DNA from: an uncultured Eubacteriales bacterium
GTDB taxonomy: Bacteria; Bacillota; Clostridia; Oscillospirales; Oscillospiraceae
Length of the DNA stretch: 24,659 bases
NCBI GenBank assembly: GCA_900547745.1
Contig: URHT01000028.1
Location: 1 to 24,659 of the forward strand
Direction of reading: 5' to 3'
Shown: one piece after another, positions 6,702-11,992 of the stretch
Numbering within the stretch: the first letter of the stretch is position 1
Layout: the number at the start of each line of letters is the position of its first letter
Translations under genes and position numbers: made by a program
Notes under the pieces: model-generated
Told to the model about the DNA's origin: nothing
The model's input: the letters and a program-made list of their open reading frames with translations, nothing else
Databases searched by the model: none

Positions 6702-6739
6702 ATGTAATAGCGCCGGAAACGTTACCGGCGCTATTACAT
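6702..6739 (+). terminator. abrB terminator
   Basis: A 15-bp perfect stem (6702-6716 with 6725-6739) with an 8-base loop starts 3 bp after the abrB stop. The T run after it is weak (TTCC). Confidence 0.75.
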
Positions 6740-6768
6740 TCCTAAAAATGCAGGAAAGCATGCATGAA

Positions 6769-6808
6769 CAAAACCCCTGCGCGGCGACTCCGCCGCGCAG
6801 GGGTTTTG
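6769..6808. terminator. Bidirectional terminator, mainly for the rsmI operon
   Basis: A perfect 18-bp stem (6769-6786 with 6791-6808) with loop ACTC. Each strand ends its stem in GGGGTTTTG, so it can stop transcription from both directions. It lies 18 bp beyond the rsmI stop. Confidence 0.8.
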
Positions 6809-6825
6809 CGTTATAGGGGGATATG

Positions 6826-7653
6826 TCAGCGCTGCAGGGCCGCGCCGTACAGGTCGTTGCGGTTCAGGCCGGTGTCATCGGCCACCTGCCGGACGGCGTC
6901 CTTCATTCGCATGCCGCCCTCCCGCAGGCGCAGTACTCGCTCTGCGCCCTGCTCCAGCGTCAGCTGGGGCCCGTCCTGCTTTTTACGGCCCGCCACCACC
7001 AGCACATATTCGCCTCGGGGCTCGTTGCCGGCGTAGTAGGCGGCGGCCTGCGCCAGTGTGGTGCGCGCCGTGTCCTCGTGCAGCTTCGTCAGCTCCCGGC
7101 ACAGGGCGATGGGACGGTCGCCCAGCACCTCGGCCATGTCCGCCAGCGTAGCCCGCAGCCGGTGGGGCGCCTCGTGGAACACCATGGTGCGCACCTCGCC
7201 GGTAAGCTCCTCCAGCGCGGCGCGGCGCTCCTTTTTGCCGGAGGGCAGAAAGCCCTCGAAGGTGAAGCGCCGTGTGTCCAGCCCGGACACCGCCAGCGCC
7301 GCAATGGCGGCGCAGCAGCCGGGAATAGCCTGCACCGTCACGCCGTTCTCGGCGCACAGCGCCACCAGCTCCTGTCCCGGATCGCTGATGGCCGGGGTGC
7401 CGGCGTCCGTCACCAGCGCACAGGTCTCGCCGCTCAGCAGACGGGTGAGGATGGCCTGTCCCGCCGCCGCACGGTTGTGCTCGTGGTAGCTGACCAGCGG
7501 CTTTTTGATGTCGAAGCGGTTCAGCAGCTTCACAGACACGCGGGTGTCCTCGGCGGCGATGAAATCCGCCCCGGCCAGCGTCTCCACGGCGCGGGGAGAC
7601 ATATCCCCCAGATTGCCGATGGGCGTGGCCACCAGATACAGCATACCAGCCAT
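6826..7653 (-). CDS. rsmI: 16S rRNA (cytidine-1402-2'-O)-methyltransferase
   Basis: A tetrapyrrole-methylase-fold enzyme of 275 residues that 2'-O-methylates C1402 in the decoding centre of 16S rRNA using S-adenosylmethionine. Diagnostic motifs are LVATPIGNLGD (7-17), AAEDTR (33-38), VTDAGTPAISDPG (81-93) and the IPG...AALAVSGL block (about 110-124). The PGPS of many homologues is PGCC here. The C-terminal helical domain ends with a short HTH-like stretch (MKDAVRQVADDTGLNRNDLY). The ATG at 7653 has AAGGGG upstream; a second ATG three codons in is possible. It follows a yabB-like methyltransferase by 5 bp and faces abrB, matching the Bacillus yabB-(yazA)-yabC/abrB arrangement without yazA. Confidence 0.95.
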   Translation of the reverse strand: MAGMLYLVATPIGNLGDMSPRAVETLAGADFIAAEDTRVSVKLLNRFDIKKPLVSYHEHNRAAAGQAILTRLLSGETCALVTDAGTPAISDPGQELVALCAENGVTVQAIPGCCAAIAALAVSGLDTRRFTFEGFLPSGKKERRAALEELTGEVRTMVFHEAPHRLRATLADMAEVLGDRPIALCRELTKLHEDTARTTLAQAAAYYAGNEPRGEYVLVVAGRKKQDGPQLTLEQGAERVLRLREGGMRMKDAVRQVADDTGLNRNDLYGAALQR

Positions 7654-7658
7654 GTGTG

Positions 7659-8381
7659 TTACCCCTTATCCTTGAAATAAATGCGCCGCAGCTCCTCCGT
7701 CTCCGTGCCGTCGGCGTTCTGCAGCAGCAGCGGCGGCTGCACCGTCAGACCGGTGCGTCCGTCCTTGCGGCAGGCCAACAGCACCAGCGACGGCGCGGAC
7801 ACGCCGTTTTTCTGGACGAACCGCAGCACCTTCGGCTCCAACCGATACCGGCGCAGCGTCTCCAGCAGCTCCGCCAGCCGCTCCGGGCGGTACACGAGAC
7901 AGAACTGCCCGCCGCTGCGCAGCAGGTACGACGCGGCGCCGCACAGCTGGGCCATGGTGCACGTCAGCTCCGACCGGGCATCGCCCCGGCTGCCCAACGC
8001 GGTCTTTCCGCCGCCGGCGGGAAAGTAGGGCGGGTTGGACACCGCCAGATCGAAGGTACCGGCCTGCGGCAGCTGCTGCCGCTCCCGCAGGTCGCAGGGC
8101 AGCGTCACCAGACGGCCGGTAAGACCGTTGGCCGCCGCCGTCCGCTCTGCCAGCGCGCAGGCCGCCGGGGACAGCTCCAGCCCGGTGACAGCGAGGGACG
8201 GCTCCCGTGCCAGCAGCAGCAGGCCCAGCAGGCCGGTGCCCGCGCCCAGGTCGCAGACCCGCCAGCTCCGCCGCAGCGGCGGGAAGCTGCCCAGCAGGAA
8301 CGAGTCGGTGGAGGGCTTAAACGCGCCGTCGCCGAAGCAGAACGTCCAGCCGCCGGGCCATAGGGTGTCCCATCGTTCCAT
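7659..8381 (-). CDS. YabB/TrmN6-like tRNA (adenine-N6)-methyltransferase
   Basis: A Rossmann-fold S-adenosylmethionine-dependent methyltransferase of 240 residues. The SAM-binding motif is DLGAGTG (44-50), the acidic loop is LEL (68-70), and the adenine-N6 catalytic motif NPPY is at 116-119. The preceding FKPSTDSFLLGSF is the family's N-terminal signature. Homologues include E. coli TrmN6, which makes m6A37 in tRNA1-Val, and B. subtilis YabB; the tRNA substrate here is not known. The ATG at 8381 with AGGAGG 7 bases upstream was preferred over a start 11 codons earlier. It is the first gene of the operon with rsmI and has a well-spaced promoter at 8403-8431. Confidence 0.9.
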   Translation of the reverse strand: MERWDTLWPGGWTFCFGDGAFKPSTDSFLLGSFPPLRRSWRVCDLGAGTGLLGLLLLAREPSLAVTGLELSPAACALAERTAAANGLTGRLVTLPCDLRERQQLPQAGTFDLAVSNPPYFPAGGGKTALGSRGDARSELTCTMAQLCGAASYLLRSGGQFCLVYRPERLAELLETLRRYRLEPKVLRFVQKNGVSAPSLVLLACRKDGRTGLTVQPPLLLQNADGTETEELRRIYFKDKG

Positions 8382-8402
8382 ACGCCGCCTCCTTTTTGTT
8401 AC

Positions 8403-8431
8403 AGTGTAGCACACCGGCCATGCGCCGTCAA
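8403..8431 (-). promoter_or_regulatory. Promoter of the yabB-like/rsmI operon
   Basis: On the minus strand TTGACG (8426-8431), a 17-bp spacer and TACACT (8403-8408) precede the start at 8381 by about 20 bp, giving a short leader that includes AGGAGG. Confidence 0.75.
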
Positions 8432-8436
8432 CAGAG

Positions 8437-8464
8437 CAGGGGCGGGCCTGACGGCCCGCCCCTG
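8437..8464. terminator. GC-rich hairpin between divergent transcription units
   Basis: A 12-bp perfect stem (8437-8448 with 8453-8464) with loop TGAC, 24 bp beyond the stop of the zinc-ribbon gene. It probably ends that leftward transcript, though no T run follows. Confidence 0.5.
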
Positions 8465-8488
8465 TGGGATACGGTTTTGCGATACCGG

Positions 8489-9436
8489 TCAGCGGATGCG
8501 GATGTACGCCTTGATCGTTCCGCCGCCGCTCACCGTGCCGGTGATGGTGGCGTACCGCCCGCTAGTGGTGCCGGTGACGGTGATCTTGTCGCCCTCCAGC
8601 GTGCACACACCGCTGCTGCCGTCGTCGATGCTCCACTTCACGGAGGCGGTGGTGCCCTTGACGCCCAGCGTCCAGACCTCGCCCTGCTTGGCGGTCATCT
8701 CGAATTCGCCCGTCTCGCCGGTGGCGGCCAGCTCGCCGGTGTAGCCGCCCTCGGACGTGGCGGTGATGACCAGCTTGCTCACATCCACCTTGGTGGTGGT
8801 ATTGTTATCGGGCTTGGTGGTGTTTCCGTCGGGCTTGGTGGTGTTGTCGTCGGGCTTGGTGGTGTTGTTGTCGGGGGCGGTGCTGTCCCCGGCGGCCTTC
8901 ACCGTCACGCTGCAGGTGGCCTCGGCGTCGCCCACCTTGGCGGTGATGACGGCGTTGCCGGCGGCCAGCGCCGTGACCTCGCCGCTGTCGCTGACGGTGG
9001 CCACGGTGGGATCGCTGCTGCTCCAGCTGCACGTCTCCTCCGTCTCCTCGTTGACCTTCAATGCCGCCTTCTCGTTCACGTCCAGCGCCAGCACGGCGCG
9101 GTTCAGGGAAATGGTGTCTGCCGGCTCGACAGGATCGACGACATCAGGATCAGGCGTGGGCGTCACATTCTCCACCGGCGGTTTTTCACCGCCGATGGCG
9201 TCCTTGATCTTCTCACCGAACAGCAGCCACACCACCAGCAGCACCAGCAGGATCAGCACCAGCACCACCACGGGCCCCAGAATACTGGGCGCCTTGCGGC
9301 GGGGCGCTTCGGCCCGGCGGCTGCGGCGCTTGCGCACACGGCCGCCGTAATAGGCGTCGTCCTCCTCACAGAAGGGGCAGGTCTTATAACTGTCGGAGAA
9401 CATCTCTCCGCACCGTCTGCACTTGATCAAGCTCAT
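8489..9436 (-). CDS. Membrane-anchored zinc-ribbon protein with Ig-like (BIG2-type) domain
   Basis: A 315-residue protein of unknown function with a clear modular layout. A short N-terminal zinc ribbon has Cys6/Cys9 and Cys20/Cys23 (CRRCG and CPFCE). A basic stretch (RVRKRRSRRAEAPRRK) and one transmembrane helix at about 53-73 come next. A Pro/Asp linker leads to a bacterial Ig-like domain at about 105-182 (SSSDPTVATVSDSGEVTALAAGNAVI shows the BIG2 pattern). Then come three-and-a-half NTTKPD-type repeats and a second beta domain to the end. The positive-inside rule puts the zinc ribbon in the cytosol and the Ig-like part outside. The ATG at 9436 has GGAGG at good distance; a start 9 codons upstream lacks one. 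It has its own promoter at 9469-9497. A role in envelope sensing or adhesion is only a guess. Confidence 0.82.
   Translation of the reverse strand: MSLIKCRRCGEMFSDSYKTCPFCEEDDAYYGGRVRKRRSRRAEAPRRKAPSILGPVVVLVLILLVLLVVWLLFGEKIKDAIGGEKPPVENVTPTPDPDVVDPVEPADTISLNRAVLALDVNEKAALKVNEETEETCSWSSSDPTVATVSDSGEVTALAAGNAVITAKVGDAEATCSVTVKAAGDSTAPDNNTTKPDDNTTKPDGNTTKPDNNTTTKVDVSKLVITATSEGGYTGELAATGETGEFEMTAKQGEVWTLGVKGTTASVKWSIDDGSSGVCTLEGDKITVTGTTSGRYATITGTVSGGGTIKAYIRIR
8795..8875 (-). repeat. 21-bp tandem repeat encoding Asn-Thr-Thr-Lys-Pro-Asp linker
   Basis: Three full and one partial 21-bp units (8795-8815, 8816-8836, 8837-8857, 8858-8875) encode a seven-residue unit NTTKPDx between two extracellular domains. 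The copies differ at a few bases; copy number probably varies between strains by slippage. Confidence 0.85.
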
Positions 9437-9468
9437 ATAAAAACCTCCGGGGAAAAAATCCATTTTAC

Positions 9469-9497
9469 ATAATACCCATTTTCACCGCCCACGTCAA
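9469..9497 (-). promoter_or_regulatory. Promoter of the zinc-ribbon/Ig-like gene
   Basis: On the minus strand TTGACG (9492-9497), a 17-bp spacer and TATTAT (9469-9474), about 33 bp before the chosen start. Confidence 0.75.
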
Positions 9498-9547
9498 CCG
9501 CAATCGCGGAAATTCATGCTTTTTTTACAAGCGCGGCGCCCCGCCGC

Positions 9548-9576
9548 TTGCTTTTCGCGCCGCCATTTCCTATAAT
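9548..9576 (+). promoter_or_regulatory. Promoter of udk
   Basis: TTGCTT (9548-9553), a 17-bp spacer and consensus TATAAT (9571-9576), 30 bp before the udk start and followed by GGGAGGG as ribosome site. Confidence 0.75.
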
Positions 9577-9606
9577 AGGAACAGAATATTTGGGAGGGCG
9601 CAGGAC

Positions 9607-10221
9607 ATGAACACCATTTTTATCGGTATCGCCGGCGGCACCGGCAGCGGCAAGACCACTCTCACCGAGCATCTGGCCGCACGGTTCGGCAGCGATATCA
9701 GCGTGGTACACCACGATAACTACTACAAGCGGCAGGATCGCCCCTTTGAGGAGCGATGCCAGCAGAACTACGACCATCCCGACGCCTTTGACACCGATCT
9801 GATGATCGCCGACCTGAAGGCACTGAAGCGGGGCGAGACCATCCACTGTCCCGTATACGACTATTCCATTCACAACCGCACCGACGAGACGGTGGAGGTG
9901 CGCCCCACCAAGGTAGTGATCGTGGAGGGTATCCTGATTTTTCAGAACAAGGAGCTGCGTGACCTGCTGGACATCAAGATCTTTGTGGAGACGGACGCCG
10001 ATGTACGCATCCTGCGCCGCGCCCTGCGGGATGTGGAGGAGCGGGGGCGCTCGCTGGAGTCGGTGGTGACGCAGTACCTGACCACGGTGAAGCCCATGCA
10101 CGAGCAGTTCGTGGAGCCTACCCGCAAATTCGCGGACATCATCGTGCTGGAGGGCGGGCACAATCTGGTGGCGCTGGACATGATCATGCAGCGCATCGCC
10201 GGTCATATCGCGGCGAACTGA
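9607..10221 (+). CDS. udk: Uridine kinase
   Basis: Phosphorylates uridine and cytidine to UMP and CMP in pyrimidine salvage, in the cytosol. The 204-residue P-loop protein shows Walker A GGTGSGKTT (10-18), the substrate-binding HHDNYYK, the NYDHPDAFD motif, the family-specific PVYDYSIHNRT and the VEGILIF strand, followed by RRALRDVEERGRS of the lid. Length and motifs are normal for the family. The ATG at 9607 follows GGGAGGG. The next gene starts one base after its stop, so a two-gene transcript with a YdcF-family protein is likely. Confidence 0.96.
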   Translation: MNTIFIGIAGGTGSGKTTLTEHLAARFGSDISVVHHDNYYKRQDRPFEERCQQNYDHPDAFDTDLMIADLKALKRGETIHCPVYDYSIHNRTDETVEVRPTKVVIVEGILIFQNKELRDLLDIKIFVETDADVRILRRALRDVEERGRSLESVVTQYLTTVKPMHEQFVEPTRKFADIIVLEGGHNLVALDMIMQRIAGHIAAN

Positions 10222-10222
10222 C

Positions 10223-10978
10223 ATGCGCTGTACCCTTGCCCGGATCGCCGCCGCGCTGTGTGCGGTGCTGGCGGTGTTTTTCCTGCTGCCGGTATTCGGC
10301 GGCATCCTGCATTTCGGCATGCTCTGGCCGGCGGCGGTGCTGCTGCTGGCGGCGGCGGTGCTGCTGTGGCCGGACTTCTTCCGCCGTCTGCTGCGGCCAA
10401 GGCGGCTGCGGTCGGCAGTGTGTACGCTGGCGGCGGTGTGCGCGGCGGTCATTCTGGTGACGCTGGGAAAAATGGCCGGGGCCGCCGTGAACCGTCCTCC
10501 GGAGGACGCGGCCTGCACCGTTATCGTGCTGGGCTGCCAGGTGCTGCCGGACGGGCGGCCCAGCCTGATGCTGGAGAACCGCGTCCGTGCGGCGTATGAT
10601 TACCTGACGGCGCACCCCGATGCGGTGTGCGTGGCCTCCGGCGGGCAGAACGACCGGGAGCCGGACACCGAGGCCCGGTGCGTCCGGGATACGCTGGCGT
10701 CCATGGGCGTTGACCCGGCGCGGATCCGGCTGGAGGAGCGTTCCCGGTCCACGGAGGAGAATCTGGCGTTTTCCGCCGCCCTCATCCGGGAGGAGGGACT
10801 GCCATCGGCGGTGGTGATCGCCTCCGACAACTTTCACCAGCTGCGCGCCGCCGTCTGGGCGGAGCGGGAGGGGCTGACGCCTTATGCCGCAGGCTGCGCC
10901 AGCCCGTGGTTCCTCACCGCCGGGTACTGGGCGCGGGAGACGGCGGCGCTGCTGTACATGGCGGTCACCGGCGGCTGA
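10223..10978 (+). CDS. YdcF/SanA-family (DUF218) membrane protein
   Basis: A 251-residue protein with N-terminal hydrophobic segments (about 5-50, probably two helices, and 63-82) and a DUF218 domain from about residue 95. The DUF218 blocks are present: VIVLGCQVLPDGRPSLMLENRV, ASGGQNDREPDTEA, EERSRSTEENL and VIASDNFHQLRA. The family includes E. coli YdcF, ElyC and SanA, implicated in envelope integrity; the biochemical activity is still unclear. The ATG at 10223 begins one base after the udk stop without a clear ribosome site, suggesting translational coupling. No T-rich terminator follows; the inverted repeat at 11013-11032 may end the transcript. Confidence 0.85.
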   Translation: MRCTLARIAAALCAVLAVFFLLPVFGGILHFGMLWPAAVLLLAAAVLLWPDFFRRLLRPRRLRSAVCTLAAVCAAVILVTLGKMAGAAVNRPPEDAACTVIVLGCQVLPDGRPSLMLENRVRAAYDYLTAHPDAVCVASGGQNDREPDTEARCVRDTLASMGVDPARIRLEERSRSTEENLAFSAALIREEGLPSAVVIASDNFHQLRAAVWAEREGLTPYAAGCASPWFLTAGYWARETAALLYMAVTGG

Positions 10979-11012
10979 CGGCGCGCCAGAGCTGCCAGTT
11001 TTTGCGCACTCG

Positions 11013-11032
11013 GAAAATGCACTTGCATTTTC
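11013..11032. repeat. 8-bp inverted repeat overlapping the ferredoxin -35 box
   Basis: GAAAATGC (11013-11020) and GCATTTTC (11025-11032) form a perfect inverted repeat with a 4-base centre. It overlaps the putative -35 TTGCAT. It may be an operator, or a weak terminator for the upstream gene. Confidence 0.5.
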
Positions 11033-11050
11033 AAATTTTCATGATAAAAT
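11023..11050 (+). promoter_or_regulatory. Probable ferredoxin promoter
   Basis: TTGCAT (11023-11028), 16 bp and TAAAAT (11045-11050), ahead of a strong GGAGGTG ribosome site at 11069-11075. Confidence 0.55.
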
Positions 11051-11080
11051 AGGCTTACAAATCTTTATGGAGGTGCTACT

Positions 11081-11254
11081 ATGGCTTATCAGATCGGTTC
11101 CGCTTGCGTCAGCTGCGGCGCTTGCGCAGACGCATGTCCCGTGGGTGCGATTTCCCAGGGTGATGATCGTTACGTGATCGACGCCGGTGCCTGCCTGGAC
11201 TGCGGTTCTTGCAGCGATACCTGCCCCAACGGCGCTATCAGCCCCGCTGAGTAA
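11081..11254 (+). CDS. 2[4Fe-4S] clostridial-type ferredoxin
   Basis: A 57-residue electron carrier. The two cluster-binding motifs are CVSCGACADACP (9-20) and CLDCGSCSDTCP (38-49), each with the CxxCxxCxxxCP pattern; the fourth cysteine of each motif completes the other cluster. The symmetrical repeat (each half ending in GAIS) is typical of the ancient duplicated ferredoxin fold. Length and acidic pI match clostridial 8Fe ferredoxins, which carry electrons for pyruvate:ferredoxin oxidoreductase, hydrogenase and Rnf-type complexes in anaerobes. The ATG at 11081 follows a perfect GGAGGTG. It is transcribed alone, with its own promoter and a strong terminator. This supports an anaerobic organism. 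Confidence 0.97.
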   Translation: MAYQIGSACVSCGACADACPVGAISQGDDRYVIDAGACLDCGSCSDTCPNGAISPAE

Positions 11255-11271
11255 TCTTACATATGCGCGGC

Positions 11272-11305
11272 AAAGTGACCGGCCATCAGGCCGGTCACTT
11301 TTTTT
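11272..11305 (+). terminator. Ferredoxin terminator
   Basis: A 13-bp perfect stem (11272-11284 with 11289-11301), loop ATCA, running into an uninterrupted T tract to 11305. Confidence 0.93.
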
Positions 11306-11439
11306 GCCGGTGCGGCATACGCTGAAAAGCGGCTGGTTTTGGAAAAATTCCCCGCAATACGCAGATTTCTGTTGTGTTTGCGCCGGTACGATGGCCTGCT
11401 CGGATAAGGATCGGCGTCAGGCCGGCCAATTAGAATGGT

Positions 11440-11477
11440 CATGCGCACACCGCCGCAAATACGGCGGTGTGCGCATG
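11440..11477. repeat. 16-bp perfect palindromic hairpin in a gene-free stretch
   Basis: A 16-bp perfect stem (11440-11455 with 11462-11477) with a 6-base loop lies between the ferredoxin terminator and the tRNA gene. There is no T run on either side and no gene to terminate except the leftward tRNA, which has a nearer hairpin. The flanking bases 11306-11439 show nothing I can support as a gene. Confidence 0.6.
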
Positions 11478-11493
11478 TACGATCAAATGTAAG

Positions 11494-11541
11494 GAAAACA
11501 GCCCCTGACTATGGAGCGGCGTCCACAGCCGTGGGCTGTTT
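11494..11541 (-). terminator. tRNA-Leu terminator
   Basis: Read on the minus strand, the sequence after the CCA end has AAACAGCCC paired with GGGCTGTTTT at the outer ends (about 11496-11504 and 11532-11541) around an inner GC-rich loop, followed by TTCC. Confidence 0.6.
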
Positions 11542-11542
11542 C

Positions 11543-11627
11543 TGGTACGGGCATGGGGACTCGAACCCCAACGCATCGCTGCACGAGAACCTAAATCTCG
11601 CATGTCTACCAATTCCATCATGCCCGC
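11543..11627 (-). tRNA. tRNA-Leu (anticodon UAG)
   Basis: A class II tRNA of 85 nt with an encoded 3' CCA. The acceptor stem GCGGGCA pairs with TGCCCGT (one G-U pair). The D arm contains TTGGTAGA. The anticodon stem CGAGA/TCTCG encloses TTTAGGT, giving anticodon TAG (complement at 11591-11593). A long variable arm with a GCA/TGC stem is typical of leucine tRNAs. The T arm is TGGGG-TTCGAGT-CCCCA. It reads CUA and, by wobble, other CUN codons. A promoter lies at 11678-11706. Confidence 0.96.
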
Positions 11628-11677
11628 AAATATGAGCTGCGCTGCTGCATCGGCTGTTTTTCACGGATACCGCCGGT

Positions 11678-11706
11678 ATTGTAGCACATTTTCCGCCGGG
11701 GCGCAA
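11678..11706 (-). promoter_or_regulatory. tRNA-Leu promoter
   Basis: On the minus strand TTGCGC (11701-11706), 17 bp and TACAAT (11678-11683), about 50 bp before the mature tRNA 5' end. The rest of the 11707-11890 gap is GC-rich then AT-rich spacer with nothing I can assign. Confidence 0.65.
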
Positions 11707-11890
11707 GGAATGTTTTCCCGGCGGCAGTACCGGCATGCTGTGCGGCACACGACCCGGCCTCGCGCCCCCTTTTCCCGTGCCGCGCCGCCGCCCTCGTCGA
11801 CCTGCCCAGTACAGCGGAAAATAAATTGTGTATGTTGACGAAAAAGAATGCGCATGCCGGGAATTTTCATACAAATCAATAAAATAGAGG

Positions 11891-11919
11891 TTGTCAGACC
11901 CCGGAATATAAGCTATAAT
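11891..11919 (+). promoter_or_regulatory. Promoter of the EF-G-like gene
   Basis: TTGTCA (11891-11896), a 17-bp spacer and consensus TATAAT (11914-11919). It produces a leader of about 65 nt. Confidence 0.82.
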
Positions 11920-11936
11920 CGGTACGTTGAGCTACT

Positions 11937-11961
11937 GTCCGCAGCCGTGTGGGCGGCGGAC
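11937..11961 (+). promoter_or_regulatory. Stem-loop in the leader of the EF-G-like mRNA
   Basis: GTCCGC (11937-11942) pairs with GCGGAC (11956-11961), continued after one mismatch by GCC/GGC with a 5-base loop. It lies upstream of the ribosome site AAGGGAG (11974-11980), which is 12 bases from the ATG. It could stabilise the mRNA or tune translation; this is inference. Confidence 0.4.
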
Positions 11962-11992
11962 TTGAAGAAAATGAAGGGAGTACATCACCACT

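Noticed and set aside
8795..8875. Possible CRISPR-like array
   Set aside because: The 21-bp units are directly adjacent without spacers and encode an in-frame protein linker.
11187..11492. Open frame overlapping the ferredoxin end and the following gap
   Set aside because: It starts inside the ferredoxin gene in another frame, crosses a strong terminator and shows no recognisable domain.
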